A stretch of DNA of 55,529 bases from Lampropedia puyangensis (GCF_004833285.1 NZ_STFG01000014.1:43572-99100), one strand, 5' to 3'. Positions 8,222-18,348 are shown, counted from the stretch's first letter. The notes: generated by a model not told the origin, from the letters alone. Translations and numbers: made by a program.

Positions 8222-9382
8222 ATGATCCCTTTGGTTGCGCCGGCGCTTACTTTGAGCCCACAAGAGCAGGCCCGCTATGCCCGCCATTTGGAGCTGCAAG
8301 GGTTTGGTATGCAGGCCCAGTTGTGCTTGAAAAATGCCCGAATCTTAGTTGTTGGGGCTGGTGGTTTGGGCTCTGCTATCGTGCCGTATTTGGCCGCAGC
8401 AGGTGTGGGGACACTGGGGATTGTGGACGATGATGTGGTGGATTTGTCCAATCTGCAGCGCCAAATCATGCACCGCGAAGCGGACATCGGATTGGCTAAA
8501 ACGGCATCGGCGCGCAGGCATGTGCTCGCTTTGAATCCCCATGTCGAGGTGATTGAGCATGCGATACGACTGACGGCTACCAATGCCTTGGAGATATTGA
8601 GCCACTACGACGTGGTGCTTGACGGAGCAGACAATTTCGCCACGCGCTATTTGGTCAGCGATGCGGCTGCGTTGCTTGGTATGCCGTGTGTGTGGGGTAG
8701 TATTTTGCAGTTTGAGGGACAGGTGAGCGTGTTTTGGCGCGGCCATGGTCCTACTTACCGCGATGTGTTTCCAGAGCCGCCAGAGCCAGGTGAGGTTCCC
8801 TCTTGTGCGCAAGCGGGGGTTCTGGGTGTTTTGCCGGGGCAGATTGGGGTCTTGATGGCCGCTGAAGCGATCAAGCTGGTGACTGGTGTGGGAGAGCCGT
8901 TGCTGGGGCGGATGCTGGTCTTTGATGCGTTGCGTACCCAATGGCGCGACATGCGGGTGCAAGCTGATCCCAGTGTGCCAGCCGTTACTGCGCTGCTGCC
9001 TGACTACCCTGCGTTTTGTGGTGTGGCAACAGACCGTGAAGCGGCAATGCCGCGTTTATCGGTGCACGCCTTGCACACAGCGATGGCCGAACACGTGTCC
9101 GGCCAAGTCTGGCTGGTTGATGTGCGCGAGTCCTCAGAGTGGAACTTGGGCGCTATTGATGGTGCGCGGCATGCACCATTGGCAACGTTGTTGCAGGCAG
9201 TAAGCCTCGCGACCTTGCCTTCAGCCTTGTTGGGAATAGAGGACGCGAGCCAAGTTGTCCTGTATTGCCAATCAGGTCAGCGCGCTGCCGCTGCTGCGGC
9301 GCATTTGGCTGAACTGGGGCTGGAGCGGGTTAGTGTGCTCGATGGGAATGTGGCGACTTGGCGCGTTTTAATGGCGCAATAA
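8222..9382 (+). CDS. thiF: ThiF/MoeB-type sulfur carrier adenylyltransferase fused to rhodanese
   Basis: The 386-residue product has an E1-like adenylation domain (about residues 15-255) and a C-terminal rhodanese domain (about 280-385). The nucleotide site Gly-Ala-Gly-Gly-Leu-Gly-Ser and the Asp-Gly-Ala-Asp-Asn motif are intact. The rhodanese loop Cys-Gln-Ser-Gly-Gln-Arg supplies a persulfide Cys. The usual zinc cysteine pairs of ThiF/MoeB are absent: the first pair reads Thr-Tyr-Arg-Asp and the second position has no CxxC. This matches the MoeZ-like zinc-less style. It should adenylate the ThiS C-terminus and pass sulfur to it, and it may also serve MoaD. The ATG at 8222 follows AAGGA and lies 11 bp after thiG. 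Confidence 0.88.
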   Translation: MIPLVAPALTLSPQEQARYARHLELQGFGMQAQLCLKNARILVVGAGGLGSAIVPYLAAAGVGTLGIVDDDVVDLSNLQRQIMHREADIGLAKTASARRHVLALNPHVEVIEHAIRLTATNALEILSHYDVVLDGADNFATRYLVSDAAALLGMPCVWGSILQFEGQVSVFWRGHGPTYRDVFPEPPEPGEVPSCAQAGVLGVLPGQIGVLMAAEAIKLVTGVGEPLLGRMLVFDALRTQWRDMRVQADPSVPAVTALLPDYPAFCGVATDREAAMPRLSVHALHTAMAEHVSGQVWLVDVRESSEWNLGAIDGARHAPLATLLQAVSLATLPSALLGIEDASQVVLYCQSGQRAAAAAAHLAELGLERVSVLDGNVATWRVLMAQ

Positions 9383-9408
9383 CCGCCTGGCTTGCGCTGG
9401 ATTGGCGC

Positions 9409-9888
9409 TTAATGCTCTTGCAATTGCGCTTGTGACGAATGCCAATTAGTGACTAGTTCGTGCAACTCGTGTGCGTCAGTGGAACTGATCATCGCATCAC
9501 GCAGATCGACATTGCTGAGCAACTCGGCGATTTCAGAGAGAATTTCCAAATGTTTTTCTGTTGCTGCTTCAGGAACCAGCAGAAAAATCATCAGGCTGAC
9601 AGGCAGATCATCTGGCGCATCGAAACCAATGGGGTGTGCCAATTGAAAAATGGCAGCCATTGGCGCTCGCAAGCCTTTGATGCGGCCATGTGGAATGGAG
9701 ACACGGTGCCCCAAGCCAGTAGAGCCCAATCGTTCGCGTGCAAACAAGCTGTCAGTGACTACAGCTCGAGACAGGCCATGCAGGCTCTCAAACAGCAGGC
9801 CTGCTTCTTCAAATGCGCGCTTCTTGCTGGTGACTTCAACGTTCACCAGCACGCGCTCGGGGGGAAGAATGGAAGCTAAACGGTTCAT
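9409..9888 (-). CDS. ptsN: Nitrogen-PTS enzyme IIA (EIIA-Ntr)
   Basis: The product is 159 residues with the EIIA (fructose/mannitol-like) fold. The phosphorylated His67 lies in Ser-Ile-Pro-His-Gly-Arg. The conserved Arg-Glu-Arg-Leu-Gly-Ser-Thr-Gly-Leu-Gly precedes it and Lys-His-Leu-Glu-Ile-Leu-Ser follows. It receives phosphate from PtsP via PtsO/NPr and acts by protein-protein contacts in nitrogen and potassium regulation rather than by sugar transport. The ATG at 9888 has GGGAG eight bases upstream; a longer frame starts at 9909. It lies downstream of hpf, as is common near rpoN, but a strong terminator separates the two here. Confidence 0.9.
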   Translation of the reverse strand: MNRLASILPPERVLVNVEVTSKKRAFEEAGLLFESLHGLSRAVVTDSLFARERLGSTGLGHRVSIPHGRIKGLRAPMAAIFQLAHPIGFDAPDDLPVSLMIFLLVPEAATEKHLEILSEIAELLSNVDLRDAMISSTDAHELHELVTNWHSSQAQLQEH

Positions 9889-9985
9889 AAGTGGGCTCCC
9901 ATTATGCATGGATGAACAAAGATTAACAGTAAATTGTCGGTATTTCCCCTAAGACCGACGCAAAAAGAGGTAGTAATTAGACAGG

Positions 9986-10023
9986 AAAAATGCCATTTGA
10001 AACAGCGCTCAAATGGCATTTTT
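9986..10023. terminator. Bidirectional terminator between hpf and ptsN
   Basis: A perfect 15-bp stem (9986-10000 with 10009-10023) encloses an eight-base loop, with A-runs on one side and T-runs on the other, so it can act in both directions. It should end hpf transcripts before ptsN, implying that ptsN has its own promoter in 9889-9985. Confidence 0.85.
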
Positions 10024-10102
10024 TGTGAAAAGGCGGTTTTCAATAGGCAAAAGACGGATTTCTCAAATGTTGCGTGAGTGCACCGCTCTGTGCAAGCCAC
10101 GC

Positions 10103-10438
10103 TCAAGCAGAGATGGTCTTTTTATGTGCTTGGTGGTCGTGTTCTTTTTGCTTGTCTTTAAAGCGTACCACTTGGCGGTCTAGTTTATCCACCATCTCAT
10201 CAATGGCAGCGTACAGGTCTTCATGGCTGGACTTCACATGCAAATCACCGCCCTTGAGCAAAACGGTGGTTTCGGCGCTTTGGCGGCCTTCTTTCTCTTT
10301 GGTGTTTTCCAGCGTAAGCAGCACCCGCACATCAATCACTTGGTCAAATCGTTTCACAACGCGTGCCAATTTGTTGGTCACGAATTCCCGCAGTGCAGGG
10401 GTTACTTCCAAGTGGTGTCCGCTAATGGTCAGATTCAT
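10103..10438 (-). CDS. hpf: Ribosome hibernation promoting factor (short form)
   Basis: The 111-residue product is the short HPF/YfiA type, which binds the 30S subunit near the decoding site and helps form inactive 100S ribosomes in stationary phase. The N-terminus Met-Asn-Leu-Thr-Ile-Ser-Gly-His-His and the segment Ser-Ser-His-Glu-Asp-Leu-Tyr-Ala-Ala-Ile-Asp are diagnostic. The C-terminus is His/Lys-rich and lacks the extra dimerisation domain of long HPF. AAGGAG precedes the ATG. The usual upstream rpoN gene is not found in the 557 bp before the next gene. Confidence 0.92.
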   Translation of the reverse strand: MNLTISGHHLEVTPALREFVTNKLARVVKRFDQVIDVRVLLTLENTKEKEGRQSAETTVLLKGGDLHVKSSHEDLYAAIDEMVDKLDRQVVRFKDKQKEHDHQAHKKTISA

Positions 10439-10995
10439 AAGGCATGCTCCTTGTCATTTACCGAATGCGACGCAGCATATAGGGCCCGTTGTGTCTCTTG
10501 AAGGTCGTGTGCTGCGCCCTACCTACTACAGAGTTGGGTGGACTGAAAAGACGGCAGGAGGTTCCTCCTGTATGCCCTTTTCCGACACCGCTGTCTGTGT
10601 CCACACTATGCGCGTCCAGTGGCATTTCTGCAAGCGAACATATATGCAGTCGGGTTTCTTACGGTAACTTTGCTCTAGCGATTTTTGTGCGTCACAATGC
10701 CAGATGGTATGGGGCCATTGCAGTTGGCCACCGGTGCGCTGAGTGCGCAAACAAGGTTGCCGATTCTGCCAAAGCGCGGCGTTGCTTTCGCTACTCCTTC
10801 AAGGCCATGCACAATGTGCCGCAGACAGGAAAGTTAGTGGTTTTGACTAGTCCAATAAAAGAGCTATGTGTGGCACTTTTGGGGTCAGGAGGCCGGACCA
10901 CCTCCTAGTTTTATTGCAGGTCGCCGTGAACTGAAGATGGGTTTGCGCGCTAGACTGAAGTGCATACCATTTGAGCAGCGTTTGAGGAGACATGT
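10439..10995. other. Gene-free stretch between hpf and ivd
   Basis: I see no supportable gene here. Frames on both strands are short or give Cys/Arg-rich, non-globular-looking peptides. Two small hairpins are visible: CAGGAGG/CCTCCTG at 10555-10570, and an AGGAGG/CCTCCT pair close to 10887-10906 followed by a T-rich segment. There is no trace of rpoN. The last bases hold the GAGGAG ribosome site of the next gene. Confidence 0.5.
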
Positions 10996-12177
10996 ATGAG
11001 TAACTTGCCAGGCCTGAACTACCAATTGGGCGAAGACATTGACGCACTGCGTGATGCTGTGCGTGATTTTGCGCAGGCAGAGATTGCCCCATTGGCCGCA
11101 GAGGTTGATCGCTCAGACCAGTTCCCCATGCACTTGTGGCAGAAAATGGGGGCATTGGGCGTTTTGGGCATCACGGTGCCAGAAGCTTATGGCGGCGCCA
11201 ATATGGGTTATTTGGCGCACATGATTGCGATGGAGGAAATCTCCCGCGCTTCTGCCTCTATTGGGCTTTCTTATGGTGCGCACAGCAATTTGTGCGTGAA
11301 CCAGATCAAGCGCAATGGCAGTGAAGCGCAAAAGCAAAAATACTTGCCGAAACTGATTTCCGGCGAGCATGTGGGCGCGTTGGCCATGAGCGAACCTGGC
11401 GCGGGATCCGACGTCATCAGCATGAAGCTCAAGGCTGAAGACAAGGGCGGGTACTACCTGCTCAACGGCAGCAAGATGTGGATTACCAACGGCCCGGATG
11501 CAGACACCATGGTGGTGTATGCCAAAACCGAGCCGGAGTTGGGCGCGCGTGGCGTAACGGCCTTCATTGTGGAAAAGGGCATGAAGGGTTTTTCCACGGC
11601 ACAAAAGCTCGACAAGTTGGGCATGCGTGGCAGCCATACGGGCGAGATGGTGTTTCAGGACGTCGAGGTGCCTGAGGCCAACATTTTGGGGGGCTTGAAC
11701 CAAGGCGCCAAAGTTTTGATGAGCGGCCTCGATTACGAACGTGCCGTGCTGGCTGCAGGCCCGATTGGCATCATGCAGGCCGTGATGGATAACGTGGTGC
11801 CGTATATCCATGACCGTAAACAGTTTGGCCAAAGCATTGGAGAATTTCAGCTCATTCAGGGCAAGGTGGCAGATATGTATACCGTGCTGCAGGCCGGGCG
11901 CGCCTTCCTCTACACCATTGGCAAGAACCTGGATGTTCTCGGCACGGACCATGTACGCCAAGTTCGTAAAGACTGCGCCTCGGTGATTTTGTGGTGTGCG
12001 GAGCAGGCCACCAAAATGGCGGGCGACGGTGTACAGATTTTCGGCGGCAATGGCTATATCAATGAATATCCGTTGGGTCGTTTGTGGCGCGATGCGAAGC
12101 TGTATGAAATTGGTGCAGGCACCAGTGAGATTCGTCGCATGCTGATTGGACGCGAGCTTTTTGCAGAAACCATGTAA
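10996..12177 (+). CDS. ivd: Isovaleryl-CoA dehydrogenase
   Basis: The product is a 393-residue acyl-CoA dehydrogenase that oxidises isovaleryl-CoA to 3-methylcrotonyl-CoA in leucine breakdown and passes electrons to ETF. The family motifs are [10 protein letters not shown] (flavin side), Trp-Ile-Thr-Asn-Gly, and the C-terminal Gly-Gly-Asn-Gly-Tyr...Gly-Ala-Gly-Thr-Ser-Glu-Ile. The catalytic base in isovaleryl-type enzymes is a Glu in the Gly-Leu-Asp-(x)-Glu-Arg segment, present here as Gly-Leu-Asp-Tyr-Glu-Arg. This favours isovaleryl over other short-chain types, in which the base is near the C-terminus. GAGGAG precedes the ATG. Methylcrotonyl-CoA carboxylase genes are not in the window. Confidence 0.9.
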   Translation: MSNLPGLNYQLGEDIDALRDAVRDFAQAEIAPLAAEVDRSDQFPMHLWQKMGALGVLGITVPEAYGGANMGYLAHMIAMEEISRASASIGLSYGAHSNLCVNQIKRNGSEAQKQKYLPKLISGEHVGALAMSEPGAGSDVISMKLKAEDKGGYYLLNGSKMWITNGPDADTMVVYAKTEPELGARGVTAFIVEKGMKGFSTAQKLDKLGMRGSHTGEMVFQDVEVPEANILGGLNQGAKVLMSGLDYERAVLAAGPIGIMQAVMDNVVPYIHDRKQFGQSIGEFQLIQGKVADMYTVLQAGRAFLYTIGKNLDVLGTDHVRQVRKDCASVILWCAEQATKMAGDGVQIFGGNGYINEYPLGRLWRDAKLYEIGAGTSEIRRMLIGRELFAETM

Positions 12178-12351
12178 ATGTGAAGGGCTTGTTGCCGCAT
12201 TGGCCGATGTGATGGCTGCTTGGCTTCCTCTGGGGCATGAATTCCATTTCACGTTGAAGCTGCAGCAGCCCTGTGGTCGTTCGCTGGACTTCGCTGCAGA
12301 GGCGATGTTGCAGTGCGACAATACGCTTCGTTAACAGTTACGAAAGCAACA

Positions 12352-13044
12352 ATGCCATCACTGAAACAACTGTTTGAAAACAACCGCCAATGGGCCGCCA
12401 GCATGGAGCGTGAGCGCCCAGGTTTTTTCACCCGTTTGCAAGAGCAGCAGCATCCCAAATACATGTGGATTGGATGCTCTGATAGCCGTGTTCCGGCCAA
12501 CCAGATCACTGGCCTGGATCCGGGAGAGGTTTTCGTGCACCGTAACGTGGCTAATGTGGTGGTGCCTTCGGACCTCAATTGCCTCTCCACCATTCAATAT
12601 GCTGTGGACCAGTTGCATGTTGAGCACCTGATGGTGGTGGGGCACTATGGCTGTGGTGGCGTGTATGCTGGGCTCACAGACCACCGTGTGGGTTTGGCCG
12701 ACAATTGGTTGCGTCATGTTAAAGATGTGCGTGACAAGCATTGGGGCATCTTGGAGCCCATTGCTGAGAGTCGCCGCCATGAGGCCTTGTGTGAACTCAA
12801 TGCGATTGAACAAGTGCTCAATGTGGCCCACACCACGGTTGTTAAAGATGCGTGGGCCAATGGCCAGAAATTGGTGCTGCATGGCTGGTGCTATCACCTG
12901 ACCAATGGTCTGATTACAGATTTGGAAATGACCGTTGTTGGGCAAGATGATTTGCAGCCGGCGTACAGCAGGGCTTTGCAGTTGGTGTGCGAGCGTTACA
13001 AGGATGGCGCAACGCAAGCCTCGGGCAGTTTGACCGCCCAATAA
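12352..13044 (+). CDS. can: Beta-class carbonic anhydrase
   Basis: The 230-residue product is a zinc enzyme interconverting CO2 and bicarbonate. The zinc ligands are Cys42, His98 and Cys101, with the Asp44-Arg46 dyad in Cys-Ser-Asp-Ser-Arg. The frame is open upstream to 12313, but the ATG at 12352 (Met-Pro-Ser-Leu-Lys-Gln-Leu-Phe) matches normal family starts. It follows ivd by 174 bp. A role in supplying bicarbonate to the biotin carboxylase that follows Ivd in leucine breakdown is an inference from this neighbourhood. Confidence 0.93.
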   Translation: MPSLKQLFENNRQWAASMERERPGFFTRLQEQQHPKYMWIGCSDSRVPANQITGLDPGEVFVHRNVANVVVPSDLNCLSTIQYAVDQLHVEHLMVVGHYGCGGVYAGLTDHRVGLADNWLRHVKDVRDKHWGILEPIAESRRHEALCELNAIEQVLNVAHTTVVKDAWANGQKLVLHGWCYHLTNGLITDLEMTVVGQDDLQPAYSRALQLVCERYKDGATQASGSLTAQ

Positions 13045-13061
13045 ACGTTTTGCTCTTTGGT

Positions 13062-13085
13062 ATGGCGAGTTGGGGCGCTCGCCAT
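13062..13085. terminator. Hairpin between converging can and mrdA
   Basis: A perfect 8-bp stem ATGGCGAG/CTCGCCAT has an 8-base loop. No T-run follows on either strand, so termination here would be weak or Rho-assisted. Its position between two converging genes is the main support. Confidence 0.3.
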
Positions 13086-13114
13086 CACTATCGCCACCCC
13101 TGTTTAGAACGTGC

Positions 13115-15154
13115 TTAGGGTGCTGAAGTCGGTTGTGGCGGCGGTGGCCCGTGTTCCCATGGCTCCAGCGGGTTGGCCTGACCATTGTTTTGCGGTCTTT
13201 GTAAAAATGGCAAAACTGCAGAAGGCAAGACTACATCTTCCACGCGCCGTGGCGTGCCAATGGGGGGACCGGAAGCATTGCCGTTTTGTACTGCTGCAAT
13301 GTCCTCTGGGCTGGGGTATTGGCCTGCGAGCCAATAGTCCATCACGCGCCTGACGATGGGCGCTGCCGCGGCGGCACCAAAGCCCGCATTCTCCACAATC
13401 GCTACTACAGCAATTTGCGGATTTTCGATCGGAGCAAACGCGGCATACAAGGAGTGGTCGCGCTGGTGTTCAGCCAATTTGGCCGCGTTATAGCGCTCTC
13501 TCTGTCCTACGGTGGCGGCTTGGGCTGTGCCGGTTTTTCCTGCGGAACGGTACGGTGCATTGGCGAAGATTCGCCTGGATGTGCCCCGGATGGTCACGCC
13601 TTCCATGCCATCAAAAATCACTTGGATGTTTTCTTTGCGAAAGCCTAAATTAACCCCTGCTGGCTGGGGGAAGCCCAGCAATTCATTGCGCATGGAGTCC
13701 AGGCGGCCCTTTGCCAAGTGGGGCGTATAGCTTGTGCCTCCATTAGCCAGCGTAGCCATGGCATGGGTTAACTGCAGCATGGTGAAGCTGTTGTAGCCTT
13801 GACCAATGCCGAGTGAGACGGTGTCACCAGGAATCCAAGTCTTGCGCCGCGGGTCAGAAAATGTATTGCGTTTCCACTCTCTGCTGGGCAATATGCCGCG
13901 GCCTTCCCCGTTGAGGTCAATGCCGGTGAGTTGGCCAAAACCCAGCGGTGCCATGAAGTCGTGGATTTTGTCCACGCCCATCTCATAGGCCAGCGAATAA
14001 AAGTACACGTTGCTTGAGCGCTCAATACTGCGGCGCATGTCCACAGGGCCCAGCGCATGGCCGCTGCGGTAGTTGTGGCCTGCCAATGTCCAAGTGCCGC
14101 TGTCTTGCACCACCATGTTGGGGCTGCGTGCTCCAGTCTCCAGCGCCGCTAAGGCCATGAATGGTTTGTAGGTGGAGCCAGGCGGGTAGGTGCCACGCAG
14201 GGCGCGGTTGAACAAGGGGCGATCGATGGATTCGTTTAGTGCCTGCCAATTCTCATGGTCAATGCCTTCGACGAAGAGGTTCGGGTCGTAGGTGGGCATA
14301 CTGACCATAGCCAGAATTTCACCGTTGTTCGGGTCAATGGCCACGAGCGCCCCGCGGCGGTTGCCGTACAACTCCTCCACTAGCTTTTGCAGTTTCACGT
14401 CCAGCGACAACACCACTGTATTGCCTGAGCGCGCGGGCGAGGTGTCCATGACACGAATCGGGCGACCAGCCGACGACTTCTCCAGCTCTTCAACCCCGGT
14501 AATGCCATGTAATTCGCTTTCGTAGCGGTCTTCAATGCCTGTTTTGCCAATATGGGTGGAGCCGCGGTAGTTGGCTTCCTCTCCGCGTTCTTCTATCCGC
14601 TCTTCGTCACGTTGGTTGATGCGTCCGATGTAGCCCACGATGTGGCTGGCCGTCGTGCCCATGGGATAAGAGCGGAACAGGCGCGCGGCAATTTGAACGC
14701 CAGGGAAGCGATAGCTTTGCGAGGTGAAGCGCGCCACTTCTTCGTCGGTCAATTGGGTGCGTATGGGCAGCGAATCGTAGGGCCCGGCCTCGCTGCGCAA
14801 GCGGTCGAAACGGCGGCGGTGAATCGGTTGGATATCGACGATTTTGGCTAATTCGTTGATGGTGTTTTCCAGATTGCGCACGCGTGAGGGCCAAATCTCC
14901 AGCGTATAGGCGGAATAATTGCTGGCCAACAACACACCATTGCGGTCCACGATATTGCCGCGGTAGGGAATGATGGGCACCACTGCTGTGCGGTTGCTTT
15001 CAGCCCTTTGCATGAAGTCGTCGTGGCGAATGACTTGTAGGTAATAGGCGCGAATACCTAGCAAGCTAAGGCACAGTGCCACTGCCAAGGCAATCACCCA
15101 TACGCGGGTCGTGAAGCGGTTGGCGCCGTGTTTGACCTCTTCAAAATCCGTCAT
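13115..15154 (-). CDS. mrdA: Penicillin-binding protein 2 (elongasome transpeptidase)
   Basis: The 679-residue inner-membrane class B PBP cross-links peptidoglycan during cell elongation with RodA and MreBCD. There is a short cytoplasmic N-terminus, one membrane anchor (about residues 18-38), a dimerisation domain, and a transpeptidase domain. The catalytic motifs are Ser327-Thr-Tyr-Lys330, Ser380-Ser-Asn382 and Lys540-Thr-Gly542. A Pro-rich tail ends the protein. Its ATG shares ATGA with the mreD stop, so it is translationally coupled as the last visible gene of mreBCD-mrdA. rodA, often next, is absent; the strand changes to can. Confidence 0.95.
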   Translation of the reverse strand: MTDFEEVKHGANRFTTRVWVIALAVALCLSLLGIRAYYLQVIRHDDFMQRAESNRTAVVPIIPYRGNIVDRNGVLLASNYSAYTLEIWPSRVRNLENTINELAKIVDIQPIHRRRFDRLRSEAGPYDSLPIRTQLTDEEVARFTSQSYRFPGVQIAARLFRSYPMGTTASHIVGYIGRINQRDEERIEERGEEANYRGSTHIGKTGIEDRYESELHGITGVEELEKSSAGRPIRVMDTSPARSGNTVVLSLDVKLQKLVEELYGNRRGALVAIDPNNGEILAMVSMPTYDPNLFVEGIDHENWQALNESIDRPLFNRALRGTYPPGSTYKPFMALAALETGARSPNMVVQDSGTWTLAGHNYRSGHALGPVDMRRSIERSSNVYFYSLAYEMGVDKIHDFMAPLGFGQLTGIDLNGEGRGILPSREWKRNTFSDPRRKTWIPGDTVSLGIGQGYNSFTMLQLTHAMATLANGGTSYTPHLAKGRLDSMRNELLGFPQPAGVNLGFRKENIQVIFDGMEGVTIRGTSRRIFANAPYRSAGKTGTAQAATVGQRERYNAAKLAEHQRDHSLYAAFAPIENPQIAVVAIVENAGFGAAAAAPIVRRVMDYWLAGQYPSPEDIAAVQNGNASGPPIGTPRRVEDVVLPSAVLPFLQRPQNNGQANPLEPWEHGPPPPQPTSAP

Positions 15155-15675
15155 AACGGACGCCGCTCTTTTTCAGTCAAGGCACTCAATTGGGGGGCCA
15201 GTAGCAACCGGCGCACAAAGGGCCATAAAACGGCCTGCAAAATCAGTGCGAAGACCGTGGTGACTTGCGGCAATACATGGCTGCTCAGCCAGCCTGTGAG
15301 GGCTTGCAGGGCAGCTGCGATGGCAAAGGGCACTAACAACAAAATGGCTTGCTGGATGCTGGATGGATACCACAGCAAACGGTTGCGCGCGCCTTGAATC
15401 CAGTAGACCGCCACTATGTAGGCCAGAGCATGCTGGCCAAGCAGGCTGGCTGCGTGCACATCCATGGCCAAACCTAGCAAAAAGGCTACCGTGATGCCCA
15501 TCCGCTGGGGTTGGTAGAGTGCCCAGAATGCGATGACCACCAGCAGCACATCAGGGCGCCAGGGTAAGGGCCCCAGCGGCACTAGCTCAATGCAAAGTGC
15601 AAGCACCAAACTCATCACCATGAAACTGGTCTTGGCGGGGCGCAGGATTTGTTCGGTATGGCGGATGGTGACCAT
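15151..15675 (-). CDS. mreD: Rod shape-determining protein MreD
   Basis: The 174-residue product is almost wholly membrane-embedded, with about five hydrophobic segments, typical of MreD. It belongs to the inner-membrane elongasome and links MreC/MreB to PBP2-RodA. Short motifs such as Leu-Gly-Pro-Leu-Pro-Trp-Arg-Pro-Asp and Gly-Leu-Ala-Met-Asp-Val are family-like. The start overlaps the mreC stop by one base, and the stop overlaps the mrdA start. Confidence 0.93.
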   Translation of the reverse strand: MVTIRHTEQILRPAKTSFMVMSLVLALCIELVPLGPLPWRPDVLLVVIAFWALYQPQRMGITVAFLLGLAMDVHAASLLGQHALAYIVAVYWIQGARNRLLWYPSSIQQAILLLVPFAIAAALQALTGWLSSHVLPQVTTVFALILQAVLWPFVRRLLLAPQLSALTEKERRPL

Positions 15676-16631
15676 TAGCGACCTCGCGACAGGGCGGCCT
15701 CGGTGGCCGGTGTGCTTGATGGGGGCACAAAACGGTTGGTTGATGATGGCGTTTCTTGTGGCAATTCAGGTCCGTTTTCGCCGCGCAATCCTACGGGATC
15801 GAGCACCATCACGTAACGGGCGCTGTGTACTTGCGCCACGGGGCGCGCCAAAATACGGATAAAAGGCGCATCGTTATGCGCTTCGACAAAACTGATTTCT
15901 GCCACAGGAATGCCTTGTGGGTAGTAGCCATCAATGCCACTGGTGATGAGCATGTCGCCTTCTTGCACGTCCGAGCCCGCAGGCACAAAGCGCAGTTCCA
16001 GTCCATTTCCGGTGCGGTTGGAGGCTTCACCAAAAGCCACCATACGCAGCCCTGTTCGCAAGTTCATCACGGGTACAGATTGGTCGCGATCAGTCACGAT
16101 GCGCACTTCGCTGGACAGCGGATAAACCTGCGTGACCTGCCCAAGAACACCAAACGAGTCGAGTACGGGCGCTCCTTCGCGCACTCCTGCAGCCATGCCC
16201 TTGTCAATAACCAGGCGGTTCGTAAAAGGATCGGGTGCTTCGTAGGCAATTTCGGCCGAGAGCGCATTGGTGGATACCCGTTCGCGCAATCCAAGCATGG
16301 CGCGCAGGCTATCGTTTTCGCGCTCCAGTGCTTCCATGTGGTTGATGCGTTCGGCCATGGTCACCACTTGGCGCTGTGCTTCTTGCGCAGCACTTTGGGC
16401 GTCTTGCACGTCGCGGGTATAGGTTTGGGCGATGTGCCAGCCTCGCACGGGCTGCCACATCAGCCATTGCAGCGGGTAGATGGCGCTGGCCAGGGTTTGC
16501 CGCACGGGCCCAGTGACCTGAAAGCGGGCGTCAACCACCATGAGCAGCAACGCCAGCGCGCCGAACACCAGAAGTTTGGCTACCGGCGATGGGCCTTGGG
16601 CGAAGATGTGGGGCGTGCGGCGCTCAAACAT
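15675..16631 (-). CDS. mreC: Rod shape-determining protein MreC
   Basis: The 318-residue bitopic protein has a membrane anchor around residues 20-42, a coiled coil at about 75-115 (Gln/Glu-rich), and then the periplasmic beta domains with Gly-Met-Ala-Ala-Gly-Val-Arg-Glu-Gly-Ala-Pro-Val and Val-Gln-Glu-Gly-Asp-Met-Leu-Ile-Thr-Ser-Gly. The last 45 residues are Pro/Ser/Thr-rich and probably disordered. It scaffolds PBP2 activation in the elongasome and sits between mreB and mreD. Confidence 0.94.
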   Translation of the reverse strand: MFERRTPHIFAQGPSPVAKLLVFGALALLLMVVDARFQVTGPVRQTLASAIYPLQWLMWQPVRGWHIAQTYTRDVQDAQSAAQEAQRQVVTMAERINHMEALERENDSLRAMLGLRERVSTNALSAEIAYEAPDPFTNRLVIDKGMAAGVREGAPVLDSFGVLGQVTQVYPLSSEVRIVTDRDQSVPVMNLRTGLRMVAFGEASNRTGNGLELRFVPAGSDVQEGDMLITSGIDGYYPQGIPVAEISFVEAHNDAPFIRILARPVAQVHSARYVMVLDPVGLRGENGPELPQETPSSTNRFVPPSSTPATEAALSRGR

Positions 16632-16737
16632 CAGATGCCCGTGGTTGCAAAGTTAAGTTAAGAAAGAGAGGGAGAGAGTCTGGACGAGCACATGGAAAAA
16701 ATGTTGCGCGGTGCATTCCCATGTGCGGCAGGGCCTA

Positions 16738-17841
<1,104 letters not shown>

Positions 17842-18019
17842 TTAGAGGGGTTGTTCGCCAGCAGCCAGTATCTAGCAACAAAGTTACCAGTCTGCGCCAC
17901 GAACAAGCCCTCAAATGTTCTGAAAATGCATTAAAGGGCAGATAATACCCCATCCCTTGATCCTTTTGGCCCTTTGCCGGGGATTTCAATCGCCTACCTG
18001 ATCAAATTTACATCCTGTT

Positions 18020-18041
18020 GATTTGTCAGAGATTTGTCAAA
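18020..18041 (+). repeat. Tandem 11-bp direct repeat just upstream of gatC
   Basis: GATTTGTCAGA is followed directly by GATTTGTCAAA, ending seven bases before the gatC ATG. It overlaps the place of the ribosome site, and no better ribosome site is visible. It may be an operator or an accident of local duplication. Confidence 0.5.
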
Positions 18042-18048
18042 ATTCACC

Positions 18049-18348
18049 ATGTCTTTATCTCTCGAAGAAATCCAGCGTATTGCCAACCTTTCCAAGCTCT
18101 CGTTTGATGAGCCGCAAAGCATTGCCATGCAGGGCAAAATCAATAGCTTTTTCAAGCTTGTAGAGCAAATGGATTCGGTGGACACCGAAGGTGTCGAGCC
18201 GCTGTTTCACCCCGTCTCTGTGGTGCAGGACATTACCTTGCGCTTGCAAGACGATGTAGCCGATACCGGCAATCACCGCGAAGGCAATATGCAAAATGCT
18301 CCTGCTGCACAGGGCGGTTATTTCTTGGTGCCCAAGGTCATTGAATAA
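18049..18348 (+). CDS. gatC: Asp/Glu-tRNA amidotransferase subunit C
   Basis: The 99-residue product is the small GatC subunit that wraps around GatA and stabilises the GatCAB complex. Leu-Ser-Leu-Glu-Glu-Ile-Gln-Arg-Ile-Ala-Asn-Leu-Ser-Lys-Leu at the start and Val-Glu-Pro-Leu-Phe-His-Pro in the middle are typical. The ATG at 18049 is chosen over a TTG at 18034. It heads gatC-gatA-gatB, divergent from mreB, with both promoters expected in 17785-18048. Confidence 0.93.
   Translation: MSLSLEEIQRIANLSKLSFDEPQSIAMQGKINSFFKLVEQMDSVDTEGVEPLFHPVSVVQDITLRLQDDVADTGNHREGNMQNAPAAQGGYFLVPKVIE

Noticed and set aside
10489-10908. A 139-codon plus-strand frame in the hpf-ivd gap
   Set aside because: Cys/Ser/Arg-rich translation without hydrophobic core or known motif, and no good ribosome site; I prefer to leave the gap empty.
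15756-16661. A 301-codon plus-strand frame opposite mreC
   Set aside because: Shadow of mreC with a His/Arg-rich translation and no family features.
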